Assembly: GCF_051521495.1 (NCBI RefSeq) | Contig: NZ_CP150355.1 | Location: 186,001-250,000 of the forward strand | Length of the DNA: 64,000 nucleotides | Origin: Sorangium sp051521495 | Lineage (GTDB): Bacteria > Myxococcota_A > Polyangia > Polyangiales > Polyangiaceae | Direction of reading: 5' to 3' | Part shown: positions 53,937 to 63,164 of the stretch, piece by piece | Layout of the letters: each line of letters begins with the position of its first letter | How positions within the stretch are numbered: the first letter of the stretch is position 1 | Translations under genes and position numbers: made by a program | The notes under the pieces: model-generated | Database searches by the model: none | Seen by the model: only the letters and a program-made list of their open reading frames with translations | Told to the model about the DNA's origin: nothing

Positions 53937-54157
53937 GCGGACCGGCGGCGGACCCAACCCATGTTGACGGTGGCGGACCGGCGGCGGACCCATGTTGACG
54001 GTGGCGGAACGGCGGAACGACCCTGGTTGGGCGAACCGGCGAACCCGACCCAGGTTGGTGAGGCTCCAGGCCCCAGATTGGCCGACCGAGGTTGGGGTAC
54101 CGAGGTTGGGGTACCGAGGTTGGGGTACCGAGGTTGGGGTACCGAGGTTGGGGTACC
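53937..54157. repeat. Short repeat arrays upstream of the REP-type transposase
   Basis: A 40-bp-class direct repeat (GACCCATGTTGACGGTGGCG type) lies at 53950-54010, then five perfect 14-bp units GAGGTTGGGGTACC at 54088-54157, each with a GGTACC palindrome. Read on the other strand the unit is GGTACCCCAACCTC, the CCAACCTCGG core found at 27.5 and 33.4 kb. The whole stretch 53628-54320 has no other supported gene. Confidence 0.85.
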
Positions 54158-54320
54158 GGGGGTACCGGCAGCCCAGGTCAGACTAGCAGAAGCAATAACT
54201 CCAGCTCAGGTGGCGGACCACCTGGCGGCCGCCACCCCCGACGACCCCCCCCGATGCTGGTAAATCCTTGAAATGATTGAGTGCAACTCCTGGCACGGCG
54301 CTTGTTTTATTGCGCCCATC

Positions 54321-55241
54321 ATGAGCCAGCCCCGCGAGATCGCTGCCGGCGCCACCTACCTCATCACTCGCCGCGTCCTGCGCCGGCACCTGCTCTTCCG
54401 CCCGGATACTGCTATCACCCAGCTCCTGGTCTACGTCCTCGTGGTGTCGACCCGTCGTTACGGCATCGAGGTCCACGCGCTCTGCGCCATGTCAACGCAT
54501 CTGCACCTGGTCGTGACCGATTCGCGCGGTGTCTTGCCGCGCTTCTTGCAGTTCTTCCATCGCATCGTTGCGCTTGGCACGAAGGTGCTTCGCGGGTGGG
54601 AAGGCCCGGTGTGGGACCACGAGGCCACGAGCGTGGTGCGGCTGCTGACGCGCGCGGCGGTGGTGGAGAAGATCGCCTATGTCATGGCGAATCCCGTTGC
54701 CGCTGGGCTGGTGCAGCACGCTCACGAGTGGCCGGGCGCCAAGGTGGACGTGGACGAGCTTGGCCGCGGCGTGCTGCGTGCGGCGCGGCCCTCCGTGTAC
54801 CTCGACCCGAAGAACCCCCAGTGGCCCGAGGAAGCGACGGTCTCGCTCGCGCTGCCGCCGGTGATCGAGCAGGGCAGTGCGGAGAGCTTTCGCCGTGACG
54901 TCTCTGCCGAGCTCAAGCGACAGGAAGCGCAGGCCCACGCGGAGGTGCAGCGACGAGGACTTCGCTTCCTGGGCGCCGCGAAAGCTAGCGAGGTGTCGCC
55001 TTACGAGCGCGTGACGAGCTTCGAAGAGCTTCGCAGCGGAAATCCGACGTTTGCGGTCGGTCGTGGGCAGGGGGACGCGTGGCGAATCGCCAGTGCTGCT
55101 GTGCGTGCGTTTCGAGCTTCGTACCGTGCGGCGCTCGAACGATGGCGTGCCGGCGTCCGCAGCGCAGTATTCCCTGCGGGAACGTGGTGGATGCGCACGT
55201 TTCACGGCGCCAGTGTCGCTGACGTCGTTCTCACGGTCTAG
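54321..55241 (+). CDS. REP-associated tyrosine transposase (Y1/IS200-like)
   Basis: A 306-residue single-strand DNA transposase. The HUH motif is in CAMSTHLHLVVTD and the catalytic Tyr in KIAYVMANPVAAGLV; the extra C-terminal 130 residues are usual for the REP-associated branch. Such enzymes act on short palindromic repeats and are usually single-copy, domesticated genes. A longer start at 54273 is possible. Repeats with a shared core lie on both sides (54088-54157 and around 55390-55480), fitting that role. Confidence 0.85.
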   Translation: MSQPREIAAGATYLITRRVLRRHLLFRPDTAITQLLVYVLVVSTRRYGIEVHALCAMSTHLHLVVTDSRGVLPRFLQFFHRIVALGTKVLRGWEGPVWDHEATSVVRLLTRAAVVEKIAYVMANPVAAGLVQHAHEWPGAKVDVDELGRGVLRAARPSVYLDPKNPQWPEEATVSLALPPVIEQGSAESFRRDVSAELKRQEAQAHAEVQRRGLRFLGAAKASEVSPYERVTSFEELRSGNPTFAVGRGQGDAWRIASAAVRAFRASYRAALERWRAGVRSAVFPAGTWWMRTFHGASVADVVLTV

Positions 55242-55499
55242 AGCCACAGCGCCGGTGCGCTGCCGCGAGGCGGTCGGGAAGGGCGAGCTCATCAGCGCAT
55301 CGTCGTGGAACACGTCTGTCTGAGCTTGGCGATGTGGGCGGCAGAATCGTCGTGCGGCGCTGCACCCAATGAATGTGCAGGGACGGGCGCGCAACCTCGT
55401 TGGGCGAGCAATCTGGGTAGGTCTGTCGTAGTCGTGGTCGCAACCCGGGTTGGATCGTTTGCAATCCGGGTTGGGTCGTCACGCCAGCCGCGGACCCTG

Positions 55500-56505
55500 T
55501 GCGTCTCGCTGCTGGTCCGCGGCATACGTGCGTGCTGTTCGCCGACGGCAGCGTTATGTGGTGGGGGACGACGCGGGCGGCTCTCTCGGCGTCGTGCCGG
55601 CGGGCTGCGCCGGTGCTCCCGGGGGCATGGACGTCGTGACCGCGGGGCGCTCCCCGGTGCCGCCGCGCGACGTGCCGGGCGTGGAGGACGTAGTTGAGCT
55701 CGCGGCCGGCGGGCTCGTGGAGGCGGAGGACCCCGCGCTAGGACCCCGCGCTCGGGTTCACATGTGCCGTGCGGGATGCCGACATCGTGGTCTGCTGGGG
55801 CGACAACCGGAGCCGCCAGCTCGGCTCCGAGCCCGACGCCCCCGTGAGGAGAGCCCGCGCTCCGCGCTCTCTCTCTCGTCTCAACGTGGGTGGTTCCCGC
55901 TTCGTGGGTGGTCCCGCTTCGACGTGGGTGGGTTCCCGGGTTCCCGCTTCGCGGCGTGACACGCGTCGCCGCTGGCGAAGCGAACGCGTGCGCGCGCGAT
56001 GCGCAGGGCGACGTGTGGGTGCTGGGGAGACGGTGCCGCCGGAACCGCCCTCAAGTAGGGGGTGCGTGGCGCGACCGACGTCGGCGGGCGGGCGTCACAG
56101 CTGCGCTGCGGTCGGCACGGGACAGGTGGCGTGCTGGGGCTGGAACCTCAACGGCCAGAGCGGCGGCCGGCCGACCGTGGACAGCGCCGACGAGGTCGTC
56201 GGCGTCACCCTCATCGCGGGCGTCGCCGGCGCGATGGCCGTCGTCGCTGGCGGGCGCCACACTTGTGCGCTCCTCGCCGATGGCAGCGTCGTGTGCTGGG
56301 GCTCCAACCAGAGCGGCCAGCTCGGCTCCGAGGAGACCAACCAGGTCTCCGCGCCGGTGCCGGCGGCGACGCGCGGTCTCCCTTGCCGCCGGGCGAGAGC
56401 ACACCTGCGCGCTCGACGAGGAAGGCGAGGTGCACTGCTGGAGCGACGTTCAAGGCCGCTGGGGATCGGGCGACGGTGACGCGCGTCGCCTGGCTGCTCC
56501 CGGCT
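55500..56505 (+). pseudogene. RCC1-repeat protein, frameshifted remnant
   Basis: RCC1-type repeat signatures appear in all three frames in order: CVLFADGSVMWWG near 55529, DIVVCWGDNRSRQLGSE near 55775, QVACWGWNLNGQSGG near 56130, HTCALLADGSVVCWGSNQSG near 56260 and HTCALDEEGEVHCW near 56400. At least three frameshifts separate them. Intact relatives are exported beta-propellers. No signal peptide is left. Confidence 0.75.
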
Positions 56506-56506
56506 G

Positions 56507-57075
56507 TGGCAGGGTGGCCGGCGCCCTCGCCCCGGGACTCGCCCTCGCCGATCCGGTGCGGCCCTTCCAGATGGACATCGCCCTCGGCGCGCGAGCGGGC
56601 AGCGGCGTGCGGGCCTCCGAGGGCAGGCTGTTCCTCGTCTGGTGCGGGTCCACCGGCCCCGACCGCGTCGGGGCTCTCGGAGCGCCGCCGGCCCGACTGA
56701 CGTTGACGATCGCCGCGGCTTCGACTGACGTTGACGATCGTCCCGGCTTCGACGGCGAGATCCGCGTCGCGCGCTACGCGTTCGGTCCCGAGCTTCGCGT
56801 CGGCCTCGCCGGCGAGAGCGGCACGATGAACCACTACGTCTACCTGGCCCTCGCGCCGCTCTACCTCTTCGCCGGGACGACGGTGAGCGACAGGCTCGCC
56901 GAGGCCGGCGGCGCGCTCGTTGCGCGCGCGGCCTCGGCTTCGGCCTGCCCGTGAAGTGGCGCATGATCTTGGGGAGCCAGGGCGAGCGGCCGTGCGACGG
57001 CCAGGACGAGTTCCTCCTCGTCGACGCACTGCTCCTCCTCGTGCCCAACGACGTTGAGGTCGCGGGAGGTTGCGT
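56507..57075 (+). pseudogene. Probable outer-membrane/exported protein remnant
   Basis: The frame has a signal-like AGALAPGLALADPVRPFQ, then beta-strand-like blocks (MDIALGARAGSGVRASEG, VARYAFGPELRVGLAG, YVYLALAPLYLFAGTTV) and runs out near 56954; the continuation GLPVKWRMILGSQGERP is in another frame. A barrel or lipocalin-like protein is likely. It decays together with the RCC1 relic. Confidence 0.5.
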
Positions 57076-57111
57076 ACGACGTTGAGGTTGCGTACGGCGC
57101 TGCCCTCGCGG

Positions 57112-58452
57112 TCACCCCTCGAGATAGGAGCCGAGCTCGCGTTGCCGCGAGCGCGTTCGCAGCTTCTCGAGCAGCTTCGCCTCGATCTGGCGGATGCGCT
57201 CCCGCGTCAGCGAGAACGACTGCCCGATCTCCTCGAGCGTCTCGTCCTCGTTGCCGTCGAGGCCGAAGCGGCGCCGCAGGAGCTCGCGCTCCCGCGGCTG
57301 CAGCGAGTCGAGGAGCTCTCGCGTCTGCTCGATCAGGCGGCGCCGCGCCAGCATATCGGCCGGCGTGGGTTCATCGTTGGCCAGCAGATCGCCGTACCGG
57401 GTATCCCCCTCCTCGCCGACGGGAGCGTCGAGGCTGAGCGGCTCGAGCGCGAGCTCGCTGATCACCCGCACCTTCTCCACGGTGAGGCCGCTGCGCTCCG
57501 CGATCTCCTCGACGGAAGGCTCGCGTCCCCGCTCCTGCACCAGGTCGCGCCGGGCGCGCACCACCTGGCTCCGGATCGCGGTGAGGTGGACCGGCATCCG
57601 GACGGGCTTTCCCTGGTTGAGGATCGTCCGCTTGATCGCCTGCTTGATCCACCACGCGGCGTAGGTGCCAAAGCGGTGGCCGCGGCGGTACTCGAACTTG
57701 TCGGCCGCGCGGATCAGGCCGAGGTTCCCCTCCTGCACGAGATCGAGCAGCGGGACGCCGAAGCGCTGGTGCTCCCGCGCGATGGCGACCGCGAGCCGGA
57801 GGTTGGCCTGGACGAGCTCGGACTTCGCCTGGGCGACCGCGCGCCGCCCCCGGGCGATCGCCGCGAGCGTGGCCTCGATCGAGGCGCGCTCTGCCGGGTC
57901 GGCCTCGGCCGCCGCTTCGTGCAGGCTCCGCTCGATGCGCTCCTCGAAGGCCGGATCGAGGCGCAGCTCGGCGAGGCCCGCGGCGAGGCCCGCGAGGGCG
58001 AGCTCCACCCCGTCCTCGGTGATCTGCCGACCGAGGAGCGAGCGGGCGAGCTCGAGCAACTCCGCGAGCCGCTTTGCGGAGGCGTCCGCCTCGGGATCGC
58101 CCGCGTCGGCCTCGCACAGCAGATCGCGGAGGCTCAGCGCCCCGACCTGGACGTCCTCCGCCGTCGAGGCGAGCTCGCGCAGAGCGACGGGCGAGCGGAC
58201 CCACGCCTCGAAGCACGCGAGCGCGCCCGCCTCGATCCGGCGGCCGATCGCGACCTCGCCCTCGCGCGTCAGCGGCTGGCTGCCGGCGAGCGCCCGGAAG
58301 TAGAGCTCGGTCGCGCCGAGCGTCGCCTGCGTGCCGGCGGCCTTCGCGCGCCGAGCTGGCGCGCGCTCGCCCGCGCGTCCGCCCGCGGAGGCGATGGAAT
58401 CGGGATGACTCGATTCAGACTCGCTCGTCGAGAGCGAGGGACGGAACCTCAT
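57112..58452 (-). CDS. Sigma-70 family factor, group 1/2 (RpoD-like)
   Basis: A 446-residue sigma factor. Region 1.2: TELYFRALAGSQPLTREGEV; region 2: LVQANLRLAVAIAREHQRFG, LDLVQEGNLGLIRAADKFEY and FGTYAAWWIKQAIKRTI; region 3: EIAERSGLTVEKVRVI; region 4: LEEIGQSFSLTRERIRQIEA. No long region 1.1 is present, so it is more likely an alternative group 2 factor than the housekeeping one. It has no adjacent anti-sigma gene. Regulation is not visible. Confidence 0.93.
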   Translation of the reverse strand: MRFRPSLSTSESESSHPDSIASAGGRAGERAPARRAKAAGTQATLGATELYFRALAGSQPLTREGEVAIGRRIEAGALACFEAWVRSPVALRELASTAEDVQVGALSLRDLLCEADAGDPEADASAKRLAELLELARSLLGRQITEDGVELALAGLAAGLAELRLDPAFEERIERSLHEAAAEADPAERASIEATLAAIARGRRAVAQAKSELVQANLRLAVAIAREHQRFGVPLLDLVQEGNLGLIRAADKFEYRRGHRFGTYAAWWIKQAIKRTILNQGKPVRMPVHLTAIRSQVVRARRDLVQERGREPSVEEIAERSGLTVEKVRVISELALEPLSLDAPVGEEGDTRYGDLLANDEPTPADMLARRRLIEQTRELLDSLQPRERELLRRRFGLDGNEDETLEEIGQSFSLTRERIRQIEAKLLEKLRTRSRQRELGSYLEG

Positions 58453-58734
58453 TCAATGCGCTCCAGTGTTGCCGCTGCGTCGTGCCTGACCGCGAAGGGT
58501 GTGAGGGGGCACGATCATCAATGCGCCTCGATATCCTAACCGCTGAGGACGTAAATAGGAAAACGAATCGACCGCCGACATGGCGCATTTCCCCGACGCT
58601 TTTCGGTGTTGTCGTCCCGCTCGGCGCGGCGTGTTCTCGTTGTCCTGGGATGGCGGCGCGCGGGCGTGCGTTGCCGGGCGAGCGAGCGCCTCCCGCTCGA
58701 TGCGTGGGGGGAGCGGAGAGGCGGCCACCGGAGG

Positions 58735-59160
58735 GCGCGACGTTGGCGGAGGGTCTCGAGAGAGGGGGGAGGGGGCCCTCTTGAACCGACACGGGCGGCC
58801 TCGAAGGGCGGCGCGGCGAGGTGGCGATGTGCCGGGACCGCCTGGCGAGAGGGGGACGGGTCGATCCGAGATCGACAGGCGCGGCTTTGGAGGGCGGCGC
58901 GGCGAGGTGGCGATGTGCCGGGACCGCCTGGCGAGAGGGGGACGGGTCGATCCGAGATCGACAGGCGCGGCTTTGGAGGGCGGTGCGGAGAGGTGGCGAT
59001 GTGCCGGGACCGCCTGGCGAGCGGGGCGGGTTGGGTCGAGACCGGGGCGGGCGGCCTCGGAGGGCGAGACGGAGAGGTCGCCACCTGGTGGGAGCGGCCT
59101 CGCGACGGAGGCGGATCGACCCGAGACTGAAGCGGACGGCGTCCGGGGGGCGGAAGAATC
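58735..59160. repeat. 86-bp tandem repeat array
   Basis: GTGGCGATGTGCCGGGACCG recurs at 58821, 58907 and 58993 with an exact 86-bp period; diverged half-units extend the array to about 58735 and 59160. Long frames on both strands cross it but are Arg/Pro/Gly low-complexity and lack start signals. I see no gene in 58453-59356. Confidence 0.85.
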
Positions 59161-59356
59161 GATCCGCGCGGGAAGAATCGATCCGTGCGGGGGGCGGCGT
59201 TGTTGCCGGGCAGCCCTTCTCGGGCGACGGGCTTCCGACACGGCGCGGAGCGTCCTGCGCGCCGCTTGCTCTGCGCTGCCCGCGCAGCGGTTGCTATGCT
59301 CCACGCCCGCGCTGCCTTCGGAGCGCCGGGAGCGATTCCAGCGAGGAGCGACGCGC

Positions 59357-59716
59357 ATGATCCAGATCTTCGGCACGGCCAAGTGCAAGGCGACGCGGGC
59401 GGCGCAGCGGTTCTTTGCTGACCGGGGCATCAAGGTGCAGCTCGTCGATCTGCGCGAGAAGGGCCTCTCCAAGGGGGAGCTCGCGAGCGTGGCGCGCGCG
59501 GTGGGCGGCGTGCGCGCGCTCTACGACGCGGAGGGCGCGCGGGTGAGGGAGCGCGGCCTCCAGCACCTCGGCCCGAGCGATGCGCGGATCGCCGAGCTCC
59601 TCGTGGAGGATCCGCTCCTGCTCCGCACGCCCATCGTGCGCGACGGGGCGCGCGCCTGCGTGGGCGCTGCCGAGGCGACCTGGAAGGCCTTCGCCGACGC
59701 CGCGAAGGGCGGGTAG
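59357..59716 (+). CDS. ArsC/Spx-like thioredoxin-fold protein
   Basis: A 119-residue protein in the arsenate-reductase/Spx family: IQIFGTAKCKATRAAQRFF with a single CxxT active-site Cys, IKVQLVDLREKGLSKGELAS and LLRTPIVRDG. A GAGGAG site supports the ATG at 59357. The downstream Cys (ARACVGAAE) might resolve a disulfide. It could be an arsenate reductase, a redox regulator or a general thioredoxin-like protein; no ars genes are adjacent. Confidence 0.85.
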   Translation: MIQIFGTAKCKATRAAQRFFADRGIKVQLVDLREKGLSKGELASVARAVGGVRALYDAEGARVRERGLQHLGPSDARIAELLVEDPLLLRTPIVRDGARACVGAAEATWKAFADAAKGG

Positions 59717-59869
59717 CGCAAGGGCGGCTGGAGGCGACCGCGGGGTACGGCCGGGCCCGCGCGCGGGCGGAGAGGGCGTCTGCGGGAGCTCGGTCATGCG
59801 ACGGCCCGCGTCGCCACCTCGCCCGCCGTCAGCGCGGGCGCAACGTTCGCGCCGAGCGCGTGGCCGCGG

Positions 59870-60544
59870 TCAGCGCTCGTCCACGTGATGTCGCCGACGC
59901 TCCACGTGATGCTTCTTCGCTGGCTTCGCCGGAGTCGCCGCCCTGACCGAGGCCCCCGCCCTGACCGAAGCCCCCGCCCTGACCGAGGTTGCCGGCCTGA
60001 CCGAGGTTGCCGGCCTTGCCGGCCTGACCGAGGTTGCCGGCCTGACCGAGGTTGCCGGCCTGACCGAAGCCCCCGCCCTGACCGAGGCCCCTACCCTGAC
60101 CGAGGCCGCCGGCCTCACCGTGGTTGGCCGGTGCGCGTGGTAATGGTGCGGGTGCCGGTGTCGCTCGAAGTCGACGCGGTAGCGGATCAGGGCGCGCGGC
60201 TCGTCGCGGTAGTAGACCCAGCCGTGACGCGACGGATAGTACCAGCGGCCGTCCACGTAGTAGACGTACGTCCCGCGGTAGTACACGCGCGGGTAGGTCT
60301 CGACGTGGACCGGCGCCGCTGCGATGTGAACGACCGGCTCCTCGTAGACCGCGAACTCCTGGTACGTGACGGTCGCAGGCGCCGGCGCGGCGGCCCTGGT
60401 GTGGACTTCTGCCACGCACCCGGTCGCGCCGAGGAGCGCGAGCGCGACGAGCGCGGCCAGCACGGCGAGCCTGCTGCTGCGCTGCGGGGCGCGCGGTGTG
60501 GCTCTGCGGGAGGAAAGATCGAGGACTGGCACGTTCATCTCCAT
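59870..60544 (-). CDS. Lipoprotein with VRPATS-type repeat tail
   Basis: A 224-residue exported protein. Signal peptide ending LLGATGC, then a Tyr-rich domain (VYYRGTYVYYVDGRWYYPS) typical of small envelope proteins, then about 13 hexapeptide units of the form SVRPAT or SVRAGA encoded by 18-bp DNA repeats (59940-60110), and a His/Lys/Arg tail. The very basic tail may contact polyanions such as LPS or DNA. The start could be either of two close ATGs. Confidence 0.8.
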   Translation of the reverse strand: MEMNVPVLDLSSRRATPRAPQRSSRLAVLAALVALALLGATGCVAEVHTRAAAPAPATVTYQEFAVYEEPVVHIAAAPVHVETYPRVYYRGTYVYYVDGRWYYPSRHGWVYYRDEPRALIRYRVDFERHRHPHHYHAHRPTTVRPAASVRVGASVRAGASVRPATSVRPATSVRPARPATSVRPATSVRAGASVRAGASVRAATPAKPAKKHHVERRRHHVDER

Positions 60545-60692
60545 GGGGTTCGCCGGAGCAACTGCGGTGCCACCCGGCGAAGCCAGAGCGTCGCCGCCGG
60601 CGCAGGCAGCGCGCCGCTCGCTGGTATAGCGCTTGCTGCCGATGCGCGCATCGGCGCGACAGCGCCAGACTTGGATAAAGGAAGACGACCCC

Positions 60693-61115
60693 ATGAAACT
60701 TTCGAAGGTCCTCACCGGCCTCGCTGGCTGCGTCCTCGCCACTGCCTCGCTCTCGGGGTGCATCGTCGTCGCTCATGACGATGACCACGATCACCTCACG
60801 AGCGGCTCGCTCACCGTCGCGCTGACCATCGACGGCAGCGACGACCCGTGGGAGTGCTTCGATCACGACGTGAGCGGCGTCGCGGTCAGCGTCGAGGACG
60901 AGGCGGGCTTCGTCGTCGAGGCGGTGGGAGACTGCGATGATCTCGGCCTCACCATCGGCGACCTCTCCGAGGGGTACTATGACGTCGATGTCTGGCTCGT
61001 GGATTTCGACGGATACGCGATGAGCGATACCGTGCGCGTCGAGCGCGTCGACGTGTTCGACGGCGCCGACACGCTCGTGGAGGTCGACTTCCCGTGGACG
61101 TGGATCGACCCGTGA
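60693..61115 (+). CDS. Acidic lipoprotein, hypothetical
   Basis: A 140-residue exported protein with a signal ending SLSGC and an AAAGGAAG site. The mature part is short beta strands with many Asp/Glu and few Lys, e.g. HDDDHDHLTSG and GYYDVDVWLVDFDGYAM, and may bind divalent cations. It is divergent from the VRPATS lipoprotein gene. Family unknown. Confidence 0.8.
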   Translation: MKLSKVLTGLAGCVLATASLSGCIVVAHDDDHDHLTSGSLTVALTIDGSDDPWECFDHDVSGVAVSVEDEAGFVVEAVGDCDDLGLTIGDLSEGYYDVDVWLVDFDGYAMSDTVRVERVDVFDGADTLVEVDFPWTWIDP

Positions 61116-61292
61116 CGCGCGCGCGGCGCGCCTGAGCGATCGCGCGCAAGCCCCTACAGGCTCGCGATCGCGTTCATGGGATCATGGACGCCGTGATGGA
61201 TCGGATAGGCGGGGTCGCGCTCGGGGAACTCGGCGCTCGCGAAGGCCGCGAGCAGGAGCCGTCGCCGCCGCCCTGCGGGACGTGAGGCCCTG

Positions 61293-62627
61293 TTACTGGG
61301 ACTTCTGCGATTCCCCTTGCTGCGCGTAGGCCTGCGGGCCTTGCTGCTGGCTCCGCTGCTGCTGGCCGGTTTGCAGCCGACCGAACTGGTCGCGCTGCTG
61401 CTGGCCGACCTGGCTGCCCTGCTGCTGACCGGGCTGCATCTGGCCGAACTGACCGCGTTGCTGCTGGCCGAGCTGGCTGCCCTGCTGCTGGCCGGGCTGC
61501 ATCTGGCCGAACTGACCGCGCTGCTGCTGGCCGAGCTCGGTGCGTTGCTGCTGGCCGGGCTGCATCTGGCCGAACTGACCGCGCTGCTGCTGGCCGAGCT
61601 CGGTGCGTTGCTGCTGGCCGGGCTGCATCTGGCCGAACTGACCGCGCTGCTGCTGGCCGACCTGGGGGACTTGCTGCTGAGCGCCTCGCTGCTCGCTGCC
61701 TCCCTGCTGCTCTCGGAGCAGCAAGCAGAAGAGTTGCTCGGCCTCCGTCAGGTGGTGCTCGACGTCCGCTCGCGTCGCCTTCACGCGAGTCCTTATCTTG
61801 GCGTTCTCCGCGTTCGCGACGAGCGGCGCGTCGAGGAGCTCGAGGGCGCGGCGATGGAACGAGATCTCCGCCCAGACGAAGGCCGTGTCGAACTCGGCGC
61901 CTTTCTCCTCGTTCAGCGCTCGGCTCGCCTCGTCCGAGCTCTCTTCGAGCTGCCGGCAGCTCGGGCACGACTCCATGTCGATCCGGGAGCCCCTCGACGA
62001 GCCCTCGCCGACCTGTCCGGACTGGGAGTGCTCCTCGCTGATCTGCTCGGCGTAGCGCAGCACGTCCGGAGACTCGGCCTTCTCCACGGCGATCTCCGAC
62101 AGCTCGACCTCCTTCTGGTGGATGAACGAGATCAGCGTCGTGAGCTCCTCGCTCGACCCAGGCTGCGTCGCCTCCTGACTGCCGATCTGCCCGCCGCCTC
62201 CCTGCCTGCTGCCCTGACTGCCGATCTGTCCGCCGCCTCCCTGCATGCTGGCCTGACTGCCGATCTGTCCGCGGCCACCTTGCCTGCCGCCTTGATAGCC
62301 GGCTTGCTCGCCGCACATCTGCCTGCTGTCCGTGCGCTGGCCGCCGGCCCGTTCGCCGCCTTGATGGCCGGGCTGCCCGCGGCCGCCTTGCCTGCCGCCG
62401 GCCTGCACTCGACCGCCCCTCGCTCCAGCGCCTCGCGCGCCGTCTCGGCCCGTCTGTCCGTGGCTCCGGCCGTCAGGGCCCCTGCTGCTGGTCCCCTCGT
62501 GCCCAGCCGTTCCATCGCGGTCCGTATCGGTGTCATCCTCGCTGCCGATGCAGCCGCCGGCCCCCGCGAGGACAAAGCTCCCAGCGAACATGATCGCCAT
62601 GAGGCGACCTGAACGATTGCCCATCAT
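61293..62627 (-). CDS. DUF4142 lipoprotein with Q-rich 21-residue repeats
   Basis: A 444-residue exported protein. Signal ending GAGGC, a Gly/Gln/Arg-rich N-terminal half with three GGGGQIGSQ-type 14-residue repeats, a DUF4142-type four-helix core (LISFIHQKEVELSEIAVEKA, DVLRYAEQISEEHSQ, LLDAPLVANAENAKIRTRV) and a C-terminal Q-rich region of five 21-residue units based on RGQFGQMQPGQQQRTELGQQ. The repeats are 63 bp long and nearly identical in DNA. A GGAG site supports the ATG at 62627. The C terminus is prion-like in composition. Confidence 0.88.
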   Translation of the reverse strand: MMGNRSGRLMAIMFAGSFVLAGAGGCIGSEDDTDTDRDGTAGHEGTSSRGPDGRSHGQTGRDGARGAGARGGRVQAGGRQGGRGQPGHQGGERAGGQRTDSRQMCGEQAGYQGGRQGGRGQIGSQASMQGGGGQIGSQGSRQGGGGQIGSQEATQPGSSEELTTLISFIHQKEVELSEIAVEKAESPDVLRYAEQISEEHSQSGQVGEGSSRGSRIDMESCPSCRQLEESSDEASRALNEEKGAEFDTAFVWAEISFHRRALELLDAPLVANAENAKIRTRVKATRADVEHHLTEAEQLFCLLLREQQGGSEQRGAQQQVPQVGQQQRGQFGQMQPGQQQRTELGQQQRGQFGQMQPGQQQRTELGQQQRGQFGQMQPGQQQGSQLGQQQRGQFGQMQPGQQQGSQVGQQQRDQFGRLQTGQQQRSQQQGPQAYAQQGESQKSQ

Positions 62628-63164
62628 TGCTTGCTCCTTGCCCGATACCGGCGCGCTGTCGCGCTCACCTGCCGGTTATCGGCCCCGAACATCTGGGTTC
62701 GGGGAGCGAGGATGGTGAGCGAGGTAGAGCCCTAAGCCTGCATCGTCATTTCCCCGAGAGCCGCGGCGCCCCCTGCGCGATCGCCGCGAGAGTCGCAGTT
62801 CCGCTCGGCGTCGACCCCCGCCGACGCGCAGCGGCCAGGCCGGCGAGCGACGTCGCGCGTCGCGCAGCGGCCGGTCCGGCGAGCGACGTCGACCTCGAGG
62901 ACCCGCTCGGGCACCCGCCCGCTGGCGCGGCGCCTTCAGCCGCCGTTCGCTCGCGTCCGCGCTCGCGGCCGGACACGCTGGTCTGCGCTCGCGGCCGGAC
63001 ATGCTGCCAGACAGCCAGCCCGCGCGTGCCGAGCCCGCGCGCCCAGGAACCCGCTCGGCCGGGTAGCGCCGTCTTTCGCCGCGCCATCGATGAGCGTAAG
63101 CTCCGGGCGACGTCCGACCGAGCTGCGCCTCAGCCCCCGCCGAGGCGCAGATGGCCGTCATCCT
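62628..63164. other. Intergenic with short direct repeats
   Basis: GCGCAGCGGCC is repeated 36 bp apart (62826 and 62862) with the following GGCGAGCGACGTCG, and GCTCGCGGCCGGACA recurs near 62963 and 62987. No gene is supported. The region separates the DUF4142 gene from a divergent sensor gene. Confidence 0.6.

Noticed and set aside
58580..59356. Long frame that would add about 260 residues to the ArsC-like protein
   Set aside because: It crosses the 86-bp repeat array, is Arg/Gly low-complexity, and the GAGGAG site supports the ATG at 59357.
58453..59472. Long minus-strand Pro/Arg/Ser-rich frame
   Set aside because: It is the mirror of the repeat array with no start signal or domain.
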